This document shows positions 56,706 to 64,000 of a stretch of 64,000 bases of DNA, piece by piece. Source of the stretch: Methylocella sp. (GTDB lineage Bacteria > Pseudomonadota > Alphaproteobacteria > Rhizobiales > Beijerinckiaceae); the NCBI GenBank assembly GCA_037200525.1, contig JBBCGG010000001.1, positions 645,526 to 709,525 on the forward strand, in the 5' to 3' direction. The notes beneath the pieces are model-generated. The model was not told the origin of the DNA and did no database searches. It saw only the letters and a list, made by a program, of their open reading frames with translations. The first letter of the stretch is position 1. Every line of letters starts with the position of its first letter. A program made the position numbers and the translations under genes.

Positions 56706-59700
56706 TACGCGTCGCCCTCCGCTTCGCCGCTGATCGACCATTCCTTGACTCGCGCCAGATGATCATAAGGGTTGTGGCTCTTGGCGAATTTAGGAAAGGG
56801 ACGCGGAGGGTACGGCGTCACGGGATCGCGGAATTGATTGAGCAGTTCAAGCAAAGCCGCAAAATGACGCTCCGCCACATCCATGAAGGTCGCTGTGTTT
56901 TTTTCAAAAACAACCGGCTTGATTTCACCGCCCTTCGCGCCGCCGAGTTTCAGATACAGGCCTTCAATCGCTGCGCTCCTGACCTGATCGAAAGCGCAGC
57001 GGCTCGCCATCGCCGCCTCCAAGGTAAGTTGCGGCGCAAAGCCGACGAGAATCTCTTTATTGCCCGGCGGGGACCCCGTTTTATAATCGACGAGCGTGAC
57101 GGTCCCATCGCGCGCAAGGTCGATGCGATCGGCGCGCGCCTTCAAAGTGAACAGCGACCCATCGCCGAGCGTCATGTCGAGCTTGCCGGAGATCTCAGTC
57201 TTGATCTCTTTGAGGCCATCGCGGCGATCGGCCTCAAAGCCCAGATAGAAATCGATCATCTTTTCGACTCGCGGCCAGTTGAAGGCGCGAAAATCGGGGT
57301 CGTCCAGATTGTCTTTCAGCCCTGCTCGCAGCAGTTCGCGCAGCTCATCGCGAGCCGTCGAAGGCAACGCGCCGGCCGGATGATTCTTGACGAAACTTTC
57401 CAGCGCGGCGTGGACTGCGCTGCCGGCCTCCGCCGGACCAGGCGCAGCGCCGATCGGAGGCATCTCGATGAGGCCAAGGATCAATCTTGCATAAAGCGCA
57501 TAAGGATCGCGCCGCAATGTCTCGATGTCCGTGACGCTCAGGCCTTGGGGGCGCAGCGCAATGGCGGGGCGCGGCATCGGCCGTTTGATCGGCGGCGCGA
57601 CAGCGTCGGGACGATCGACGATCCGCGCGAGATCCAGGTAAAAATTTCCGCGCGAGACGCAGCCGAGCCAAATCTCGTCGCCAAGCGCCGCCATGCGCTG
57701 GATGAATCGCGATGCGACGGTCGGAGCCCCGGCGCGTTTCATCGCACGGCTCAAAATGACGCTGCCGCGTCCCATAGCTTGCGTAAAATCATGCGCCGTC
57801 TGGCCGAGTTTGTGCTCCGGCGGCGTGAGGCCGAGAGCCGCGCGCATGGGGCGATTGAGAAAAGCCTCAGTGCGCGCCTGTGGCGGCCACGTCATCTCGT
57901 CGAGGCCCCCGAGCAATATCACATCGGCCGCCATCAGACGGGCCTCCAGCAGCCCAAAAATCTTGAGGCGCGGATGCGCGTTTTTGGGACCGCGCAACGT
58001 GACCTCGCGCGCGACGGCGGCGAAGAAAAATCCATAGGATTCGGCGTCAAAGCGCATGCCTGCGGTCGCGCTGCGCGAGAGTTCATCAAACAGCTCATCA
58101 AGCGCTCGGCGATCCTCGCCTGCGGCTGCGGCGTCATCGCCCGCGATGATCGCCTCAAGCGTGGTTTTATGCGCGAGGACCCAGGCCTTGAGATCATGCT
58201 CGCCGCGCAACGCGAGCATCGGCGCGAACGCAGCGCCGATTCGATCGAGAAGATCTTTGAGGCTCTCCCATTCGCTTGGGTCGATCCGCTGCTTGGCCGG
58301 ATGCGCGAAGCGACCCTTGGCCTCCTCACGCGCCATTCCGATCGCGTGAGGGGAATTGGCGAACAAGCGTTCCGCGCGTTCGCTCGCGGCGAAGCTTGCG
58401 CGCAGCACCCCGATTTCAAGCAGCGGCGCAAGGCGCTCGACCTCGGCGCGGGAGGATCCGAGCAGGGCGCCTGGATGGGCGAGCAACGCTTTGAGGCTTT
58501 GCGCCGCCAAGCCCGTCGCGACGCAGGCAATTGCGAGCCGCGCCAAAACCCCAGCGGGGCTGGCGCTCAGAGGATCGCCCCCCGAATCATCGACGTCTAG
58601 ACCCCACCGCCGCAATTCCGCCTGCACGCGCCGGGCTAGCTCGCGATCCGGCGTCACCAAAGCCGCCGTTTGACCGGGAGTCTCCAGCGCGCGCCGCATC
58701 GCGATGGCGAGGCAAAGCGCTTCTTCGCGCTCATCGGCGGCTTCAATCAAACAGACGTCCGCCATCGCCGCCTCGAGCAGGGCGCGATCGACGGCCGCCC
58801 GATAAGCGATCCAATCGTCGGTCGCATCGGCCGGCCGCAGGGCTTGCGAGATGAATTTTTCGCGCATCGCGAGGATGGGCGTCGGCTCGCTGAGTTCTGC
58901 GACCTCGCTGCGCTTGACCTTTAGAACCGAAAGAAGGCGACTGAGCGCGGCCTGAGGATGCGTGAAAGACGCCTCGATGTTTTGATCGGCGTCGCCTTCG
59001 ATGAAAGCAGAGGCGGCTTCGTCGAGGTTTTGATCGAGGCCGGGCAGCACGACCGCTCCCATCGGCGCCGCGGCGATAGCCGCAAGAAGCCGCGCCGTCG
59101 CGCGATTAGAGCCTGTGGAGCCGATGGCGATGACTGGCCCCTTGATGCGTCCCTCGCGCAATTGCGCGCTCTGTTTTTCGATGAGCGCGACCTGACGCCG
59201 GGCCTTGTCGACATAGCCCTTCTGCGACAGAATTTTTGGCCATTCCTTAATGGCGATATCAAGAAAATTCAGCGTAATGCGCCAGTAAGGATCGAACTCG
59301 GGCAGAACCAGCGGATCGAGTCTATCCCAGGCGACGTCTTCGATGATCAGTTCGTCGATGAGGCTAGCCAACTCCCCGGATAGATGCCAAGCGTCGGCGG
59401 CGGTGGCCGCAACGAGAAAGGGCTCCCGCGCGTCGATCTCGTGAGATCCGGCCGCATCGACGCTCACGATCGCGTGGCGCAAAGCTTTCGCCCAGGCAAG
59501 GATCAACTCGGCGAGTTGCATCCGCCGGGCGATTTCGCTGGCGGCCAAAGGCAGATCAAGGGCGCCGGCGGCAGCCTCCTCGAACATTAGGCTGGTCTCG
59601 GTCTCCTCCAAGGCGCCGAGCGGCAGAATGCGCGGCAACAGCGTCGCGGCGCCCCCGAGAGCGCGCGACAATTCATCGATCAGCGCTCGCGCGGCGCGGC

Positions 59701-59848
59701 GCGTCGGCACATAGATTGTCGCCTCAGCCAGCGCAAGCGGACCAAGCCGCCGCGAAAATCCCTCGACGACGCGCCCATCGAGAAGAGCCTCAGCGAAGGT
59801 TTCCAGGAAAGGCGCGCCAGGCGCGATGGTGAAGATTCTTTTGTGCAC
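56705..59848 (-). CDS. addB: AddB subunit of double-strand-break repair complex
   Basis: About 1047 residues. The N-terminal segment RIFTIAPGAPFLETFAEALL is typical of alphaproteobacterial AddB. Unlike AddA there is no intact Walker A. LGGLDEMTWPPQARTEAFLN lies in the middle, and the C-terminal nuclease motif is GTVTLVDYKTGSPPGNKEIL. The start is probably GTG 59848 (AAAAGG upstream); the frame also allows TTG 59881. It is the first gene of the addB-addA-trxA operon. Confidence 0.94.
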   Translation of the reverse strand: MHKRIFTIAPGAPFLETFAEALLDGRVVEGFSRRLGPLALAEATIYVPTRRAARALIDELSRALGGAATLLPRILPLGALEETETSLMFEEAAAGALDLPLAASEIARRMQLAELILAWAKALRHAIVSVDAAGSHEIDAREPFLVAATAADAWHLSGELASLIDELIIEDVAWDRLDPLVLPEFDPYWRITLNFLDIAIKEWPKILSQKGYVDKARRQVALIEKQSAQLREGRIKGPVIAIGSTGSNRATARLLAAIAAAPMGAVVLPGLDQNLDEAASAFIEGDADQNIEASFTHPQAALSRLLSVLKVKRSEVAELSEPTPILAMREKFISQALRPADATDDWIAYRAAVDRALLEAAMADVCLIEAADEREEALCLAIAMRRALETPGQTAALVTPDRELARRVQAELRRWGLDVDDSGGDPLSASPAGVLARLAIACVATGLAAQSLKALLAHPGALLGSSRAEVERLAPLLEIGVLRASFAASERAERLFANSPHAIGMAREEAKGRFAHPAKQRIDPSEWESLKDLLDRIGAAFAPMLALRGEHDLKAWVLAHKTTLEAIIAGDDAAAAGEDRRALDELFDELSRSATAGMRFDAESYGFFFAAVAREVTLRGPKNAHPRLKIFGLLEARLMAADVILLGGLDEMTWPPQARTEAFLNRPMRAALGLTPPEHKLGQTAHDFTQAMGRGSVILSRAMKRAGAPTVASRFIQRMAALGDEIWLGCVSRGNFYLDLARIVDRPDAVAPPIKRPMPRPAIALRPQGLSVTDIETLRRDPYALYARLILGLIEMPPIGAAPGPAEAGSAVHAALESFVKNHPAGALPSTARDELRELLRAGLKDNLDDPDFRAFNWPRVEKMIDFYLGFEADRRDGLKEIKTEISGKLDMTLGDGSLFTLKARADRIDLARDGTVTLVDYKTGSPPGNKEILVGFAPQLTLEAAMASRCAFDQVRSAAIEGLYLKLGGAKGGEIKPVVFEKNTATFMDVAERHFAALLELLNQFRDPVTPYPPRPFPKFAKSHNPYDHLARVKEWSISGEAEGDA

Positions 59849-60017
59849 GCTGGCCTTTTGCAGGGTCCGGGTCGGGATCAAGAGTGGCGGCCATCATGCG
59901 CCCTCTGACTCCGGCATCCTACAAGGCCCCGCTGCCTATCCACAATTTGCGAATTGACCGGTCGAAGCAAGGATTCGGTCAATCCGCAGCCAGCGCGCGT
60001 CTATTTGGCTGGAGCCG

Positions 60018-61001
60018 CTAGGATGCTTTCTTGAGCGGCGGCAGCGGCGCCTGAGCTAAAGGCTCTTCAGCCTGGCGGCGGCGTCCAACGAAAAGCAGAT
60101 GGGTCGCACGCTCTATGAACGCAGGGTCTTTCGAATAAGCGTCCTCGAGCCGCGCGAGGTAATCGCGGGAGGGGTCATCGACGGGGAGCGCCGGAGGATT
60201 CCAGCGAGGGTCAGGCGCAAACCGGCTATGAAACAGATCGAGGCCGCGCAAATCCTCGATGGCGAAGTGATTGGCGAAGCAGTTTTGCAGCTCGAGCGCG
60301 CCGAAGAGGTGAAACCTTATTGTAAAATGGCGCCCGTCATAGAGCTCAATCTTGGATTGATCCTGGGCGTGATCGTGTTGGAAACGACGAGCCTTCTCGA
60401 TCGAATCGACGAAGATCGTCGGCGGGCTGCCGATCGAGCGGACCGTAGTGATGAAATGCCCTCTGGTGACGCGGGCCATCTCCGCGGAAATTTTCGGCAA
60501 ATCCGCAACCGGCAGATGGCTGAGGACGCTGTAAAGACAGAGAGCGATGTCGATCGACGCGTCGGCTTCCGGCAGAGGGGCGCCAAGATCGCCGACGTCA
60601 AAGGTGAGATTGACGCCCGGGAGCGCTGCGATATCGCGGGCGCTGATTCGAGCGGCTTTAATCTGCGCTTCGGCGACATCGAAGCCTCGCGCGGCGACGT
60701 TGGCGAAGCCAAGCGCTTTGGCGCGCGTGACGAGACGGCGCAGCCAGGTGCCGGGACCGCAGCCGGCGTCAAGAATGCTGACGGAGGATGCGCCAGTCGC
60801 CCGCAACTCGGTCAGCTTCGTTTCAAGGAGAGACCAGAGATACCGATCCGCGAAGGCGTGCGTGCCCTCGAATGAAAACAGGCGATCTGGATCGCCATCG
60901 GCATAAGCGACGTAGGAATTGCCCGCGCGATTGTAGATCGTTGCGATATTTCCGTCGTCGGCCGATGGCTCGTCGTGACGATTCTCACGTAGCGTATGCA
61001 T
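60018..61001 (-). CDS. Class I SAM-dependent methyltransferase
   Basis: 327 residues. SVSILDAGCGPGTWLRRLVT (about residues 73-92) is SAM motif I, and FDVAEAQIKAA plus SIDIALCLYSVLSHLPVADL are motifs II and post II/III. The C-terminal region (VDSIEKARRFQHDHAQDQSK...IELYDGRHFTIRFHLF) is not assigned to a known substrate group. No adjacent pathway gene indicates the target. Its 5' side faces a 450-base intergenic stretch. Confidence 0.85.
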   Translation of the reverse strand: MHTLRENRHDEPSADDGNIATIYNRAGNSYVAYADGDPDRLFSFEGTHAFADRYLWSLLETKLTELRATGASSVSILDAGCGPGTWLRRLVTRAKALGFANVAARGFDVAEAQIKAARISARDIAALPGVNLTFDVGDLGAPLPEADASIDIALCLYSVLSHLPVADLPKISAEMARVTRGHFITTVRSIGSPPTIFVDSIEKARRFQHDHAQDQSKIELYDGRHFTIRFHLFGALELQNCFANHFAIEDLRGLDLFHSRFAPDPRWNPPALPVDDPSRDYLARLEDAYSKDPAFIERATHLLFVGRRRQAEEPLAQAPLPPLKKAS

Positions 61002-61454
61002 GCTTCAACCTTATGCGATGGAGAAAGACCCGAATTATGGCTAGCGGGTTCGGCGATGATGGAGAGCGCTTGCACGATGCAGCGAGCATGTTGAGGCCGC
61101 CGAACGCGCCCAACCGCTAAGAATGAAATGCAATTGCATCAGATGTTCGCCATAGCTTCCGACGGACTGCGCTGAACTCCGGTCCCGCCGATAAGTCCCG
61201 CAGGCGGCAGGGGTGAAAATTTGCAATAGGCTCGTAGGAAATCAAGATGGAAAGCGTTCTATATTTATAAGGAATGCATAAAGAACCTGCGCAATTGCTG
61301 CAAGAACCGGCAAAAGCGAGAAATTATTAATCCCACTTGATTGCGTTCCATCGAAATATTGGAGAATATGCGCGCACCGCGAGCTGCGCTGTTTGCAGCG
61401 CGGCATCTTTGCGCGCAATCAACCGCGCGAAGGGGTCGGAAGGATCTCAAAAAA
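61002..61454. other. Intergenic region without a supported gene
   Basis: Between the divergent methyltransferase and small protein genes. A+T-rich around 61255-61360, likely promoter DNA; no gene or repeat is recognised. Confidence 0.45.
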
Positions 61455-61646
61455 ATGAAACCAGGCCATAGCCCGCGTCGGGCTATTATCCGCGAATGGA
61501 TGTCGCTTCCGCAAGACAAGCGGCGAACCGCCGAGCAGGCCGCCGCCTTTGCCGCGAAGGCGACCGAGACACATGAGCTCCGCTTAACCGGCGATCGCTG
61601 CCAGCGAGTCATGGCGTGGCTATCGCCCCGCATCGGCAAGGCTTGA
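61455..61646 (+). CDS. Small basic protein of unknown function
   Basis: 63 residues starting MKPGHSPRRAIIREWMSLPQ, with a GGAAGGA ribosome site ten bases upstream. It is arginine-rich and helical (RRTAEQAAAFAAKATETHEL) and ends in WLSPRIGKA. An earlier in-frame ATG at 61341 lacks a ribosome site. Possibly nucleic-acid binding by composition only. Confidence 0.6.
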   Translation: MKPGHSPRRAIIREWMSLPQDKRRTAEQAAAFAAKATETHELRLTGDRCQRVMAWLSPRIGKA

Positions 61647-61827
61647 TTTAAGCATCTGGCGCGAACCAAAGATTGGCCGGCGGAGCTGCGCTCGCAAGCG
61701 CGCCTTCGCCGGCTGGCTCGGCTTTTCCCGAAGGCCTCTGAAGACAGACGCCAATCCGCAACCGCCGCCTCAGTTTCGGCGCGCCTTGACGCAGGACGCG
61801 CGCCGGCCTACCTGTTGGCCACAAACC

Positions 61828-61925
61828 CAGGGGATCCCCGACAGGGGGCTGAGGGCTGGCAACGCTTTAGAAAGCGGCCCGGCGACCCTTCGAACCTGAT
61901 CCAGCTCGCACTGGCGTAGGGATGG
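61828..61925 (+). promoter_or_regulatory. TPP riboswitch (THI element) ahead of thiO-thiS-thiG
   Basis: GGGGGCTGAGGGCTGG (61844-61859) and CGACCCTTCGAACCTGATCC (61883-61902) followed by AGCTCGCACTGGCGTAGGGA carry the invariant CTGAG and GAACCTGATC cores, with the helix closed by the final TAGGGA. The short leader to the thiO start (about 70 bases) has no obvious terminator, so control of translation is more likely. Confidence 0.92.
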
Positions 61926-61995
61926 TGGCCGTGATCTTTTCCCGCAATCGATTCCCCCTTCTGTCGTCGGCCGCCTCTGCCGGGAGCGTCCGGCC

Positions 61996-63018
61996 ATGAC
62001 CGCCGCCTTGCGCATAAACATCATCGGCGCCGGCGTTGCGGGCCTCACAACGGCGCTGGAGTTCGCGCGCGCGGGTTGCCGCGTCGAAATCATCGAACGC
62101 CGCGAGGGACCAGGTCTTGGTTGCTCTTTCTTTGCAGGCGGCATGCTCGCGCCCTGGTGCGAGGCGGAAAGCGCGGAACAACTCGTCGTCGATCTCGGCA
62201 TCGAATCGCTGCGCTATTGGACGCAAATTGTGCCTGTCGCCGTCAAGCGCGGCTCGCTGGTGCTGGCGCCCCCACGCGACCGGCCGGAGCTGACGCGCTT
62301 TTCCCGCCGCACCAGCGAGTTCGAGCACATCGGCGCAGAAGAAATCGCGGCGCTTGAGCCCGATCTCGCCGGACGGTTCGACGAGGCGCTCTATTTTCCG
62401 GGCGAAGCCCATCTCGATCCGCGCGCGGCGATTGCAGCGCTCGCGACGCGCCTCGGCGCAATGGACAATGTCGCGTTGCGTTATGGCATCGATGCGAGCG
62501 GCCGCCGCGACGACGCAGATTGGGTCATTGACTGCCGCGGCTTGGAGGCGCGGGACACATTGGCGGATCTTCGCGGCGTCAAAGGCGAAATGCTCGTGCT
62601 CGCGACATCCGAGATCAGCCTGGCGCGCCCGGTGCGGCTGATCCATCCGCGCTGCCCGGTCTACATTGTGCCGCGCGGCGACAGGCGCTTCATGATCGGG
62701 GCGACGATGATCGAAAACGACGAGCCGGGCCGCATCACCGCGCGGGCAATGCTGGAGCTGCTTGGGGCGGCCTACGCCGTGCATCCGGCTTTCGGCGAGG
62801 CGGAGATCGTCGAGACCGGGGCCGGCGTGCGTCCCGCCTTTGCCGACAATCTGCCGCGCATCCGGATCGAGGATCGCGTCATCTACGTTAATGGCCTTTT
62901 CCGGCACGGATTTTTGCTGGCCCCCGCTCTGGCTCATCGGGCGGCCAAAATCGCGCTTGAGGGCGCAAGTTTTGCGGAGGTGATGGATGCAAATCCATGT
63001 CAACGGCAAACAGCTTGA
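61996..63018 (+). CDS. thiO: Glycine oxidase ThiO
   Basis: 340 residues. INIIGAGVAGLTTALEFARA is the FAD dinucleotide-binding motif; SFFAGGMLAPWCEAES is the conserved ThiO second block, and VYIVPRGDRRFMIGATMIEN and VNGLFRHGFLLAPALA are typical further on. It oxidises glycine to iminoglycine for thiazole formation. GGGAG lies upstream of ATG 61996, behind the TPP riboswitch. Its 3' end overlaps thiS by 32 bases. Confidence 0.94.
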   Translation: MTAALRINIIGAGVAGLTTALEFARAGCRVEIIERREGPGLGCSFFAGGMLAPWCEAESAEQLVVDLGIESLRYWTQIVPVAVKRGSLVLAPPRDRPELTRFSRRTSEFEHIGAEEIAALEPDLAGRFDEALYFPGEAHLDPRAAIAALATRLGAMDNVALRYGIDASGRRDDADWVIDCRGLEARDTLADLRGVKGEMLVLATSEISLARPVRLIHPRCPVYIVPRGDRRFMIGATMIENDEPGRITARAMLELLGAAYAVHPAFGEAEIVETGAGVRPAFADNLPRIRIEDRVIYVNGLFRHGFLLAPALAHRAAKIALEGASFAEVMDANPCQRQTA

Positions 63019-63184
63019 GGTCGCGGCGACAACGCTTGACGCGCTGCTTCACGAGCTCGACTTCGCGGATTCTCACATCGCGACCGCGCTGAACCAGAAT
63101 TTCGTGCGCAAGACGGACCGGCCGCAAACCCAGCTGAAAGACGGCGACGCGGTGGAAATTCTCAGCCCGCGTCAGGGTGGCTAA
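62987..63184 (+). CDS. thiS: Sulfur carrier protein ThiS
   Basis: 65 residues with the ubiquitin-like pattern ([20 protein letters not shown]) and the required C-terminal diglycine after SPRQ. It delivers sulfur as thiocarboxylate to ThiG. It overlaps thiO and is followed by thiG after two bases, indicating coupled translation. Confidence 0.96.
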   Translation: MQIHVNGKQLEVAATTLDALLHELDFADSHIATALNQNFVRKTDRPQTQLKDGDAVEILSPRQGG

Positions 63185-63186
63185 GA

Positions 63187-63984
63187 ATGGAGCCGGAAAC
63201 GCTCAACCTCTATGGCGTTCAGCTCGCTTCGCGCCTTGTCCTTGGCACAGCGCAATATCCCTCCCCCGCGATTCTGGCGCAAGCGATTGCGGCCGCGAAA
63301 GCCGAGATCGTGACGGCGTCGCTGCGGCGCGAATCAGGCGCGGGGCGCGCCGGCGAAAGTTTCTGGGCGCTGATCCGCGAACTTGGCGTGCGCGTGCTGC
63401 CCAACACCGCCGGATGCCGCACGGCGAAGGAGGCGGTGACGACGGCGCAGATGGCGCGCGAAGTATTCAATACGTCGTGGATCAAGCTCGAGGTCATCGG
63501 CGAGGAAGATACGCTGCAGCCCGATGTCTTTGGCCTCGTCGAGGCTGCCGGAACTTTGAGCCGCGACGGGTTCCAGGTGTTCCCCTACACGACCGAGGAT
63601 CTGGTGGTCGCAGAAAAGCTTCTCCGCGCTGGCTGCGAGGTTTTGATGCCTTGGGGCGCGCCGATCGGCACCGGGCGCGGCCTCAACAATCCTTATGGAT
63701 TGCGCACCTTGCGGGCGCATTTTCCTCAGACGCCGTTGATCGTCGATGCAGGCCTCGGCGCGCCATCGCATGCGGCGGCGGCGATGGAGCTTGGCTATGA
63801 CGCCATCCTGCTCAATACCGCAATCGCCAAGGCCGGCGATCCTGTCGCCATGGCCCGCGCGTTCGCCTTGGCGGTCGAGGCCGGACGGCTCGGCTTTCGC
63901 GCCGATCCGATGCAGCCGCGCGATATGGCGGCTCCGTCGACGCCGGTCATCGGGCAGGCTTTTACGGATTTGGCGCGTGCTTGA
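63187..63984 (+). CDS. thiG: Thiazole synthase ThiG
   Basis: 265 residues, (beta/alpha)8 barrel. The Schiff-base lysine for deoxyxylulose phosphate is in [44 protein letters not shown] and [20 protein letters not shown] are family blocks. It makes the thiazole phosphate of thiamine from DXP, ThiS-thiocarboxylate and iminoglycine. thiE is the usual next gene but would be beyond the window. Confidence 0.97.
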   Translation: MEPETLNLYGVQLASRLVLGTAQYPSPAILAQAIAAAKAEIVTASLRRESGAGRAGESFWALIRELGVRVLPNTAGCRTAKEAVTTAQMAREVFNTSWIKLEVIGEEDTLQPDVFGLVEAAGTLSRDGFQVFPYTTEDLVVAEKLLRAGCEVLMPWGAPIGTGRGLNNPYGLRTLRAHFPQTPLIVDAGLGAPSHAAAAMELGYDAILLNTAIAKAGDPVAMARAFALAVEAGRLGFRADPMQPRDMAAPSTPVIGQAFTDLARA

Positions 63985-64000
63985 TCCCTTTTATATGATC

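Noticed and set aside
56759-58600. 613-codon open frame on the plus strand
   Set aside because: It lies wholly antisense to addB, whose protein is clearly conserved; the frame is arginine-rich and has no domain, typical of GC-rich shadow frames.
61867-63009. 380-codon minus-strand frame over thiO
   Set aside because: Antisense to thiO/thiS and across the TPP riboswitch; no recognisable motifs.

Overview
The window is a high-GC alphaproteobacterial chromosome segment. Ubiquinone genes (ubiE-ubiB), an addB-addA-trxA run, trpA-accD-folC and a thiO-thiS-thiG operon point to Hyphomicrobiales. Gene content and style fit Beijerinckiaceae/Methylocystaceae-like bacteria; the family is an inference and the genus cannot be told from sequence alone.

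Layout. 1-4.1 kb: the 3' part of a Nit1C-type cluster (AIR-synthase-like protein, MSMEG_0565 glycosyltransferase, MSMEG_0570 protein, MSMEG_0569 flavoprotein), followed by a protein resembling the LnmK/Pnap_2097 family. 4.1-13.6 kb: ordinary chromosomal genes (PRISE-like SDR, ubiB, ubiE, HTH regulator, L,D-transpeptidase, AhpD-like protein), then a divergent LysR/NmrA pair whose LysR start has been split off by an 866-bp IS5-family element. 13.6-15.4 kb: two decayed loci (a TIGR03118-like secreted protein with frameshifts and a fused RND-pump/outer-membrane-factor remnant). 15.8-25.8 kb: catalase-like peroxidase, lipase, esterase, DcaP-like porin, NUDIX hydrolase, Na/Pi symporter and an OmpR-type regulator.

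25.9-46 kb is the accessory part. It starts at a 3' fragment of tRNA-Gln. It holds two paralogous MetX-like hydrolases around an NCS1 permease, decayed IS630 and IS481 copies, a YgiQ/RsmB-like pair, and a serine-recombinase remnant ending at a 3' fragment of tRNA-Arg(CCG). Next comes a tyrosine-integrase element: the integrase is cut by a second IS5-type element, followed by an archaeo-eukaryotic-type primase operon, an AlpA-like regulator, a broken AAA/SMC-like ATPase and a small gene split by a second copy of the 866-bp IS. No intact tRNA-Arg is found at the far side, so the element looks eroded.

46.7-64 kb: a UGT-type glycosyltransferase bracketed by imperfect direct repeats, then core metabolism: trpA-accD-folC (no trpB adjacent), queE-queD (queuosine), addB-addA-trxA (recombinational repair and thioredoxin), a methyltransferase, and thiO-thiS-thiG behind a TPP riboswitch.

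No CRISPR array and no rRNA were seen. No complete new system is proven. The most interesting items are the hydrolase/permease locus, the eroded integrative element with its coupled primase operon, and two IS insertions whose pre-insertion genes can be rebuilt to the base.
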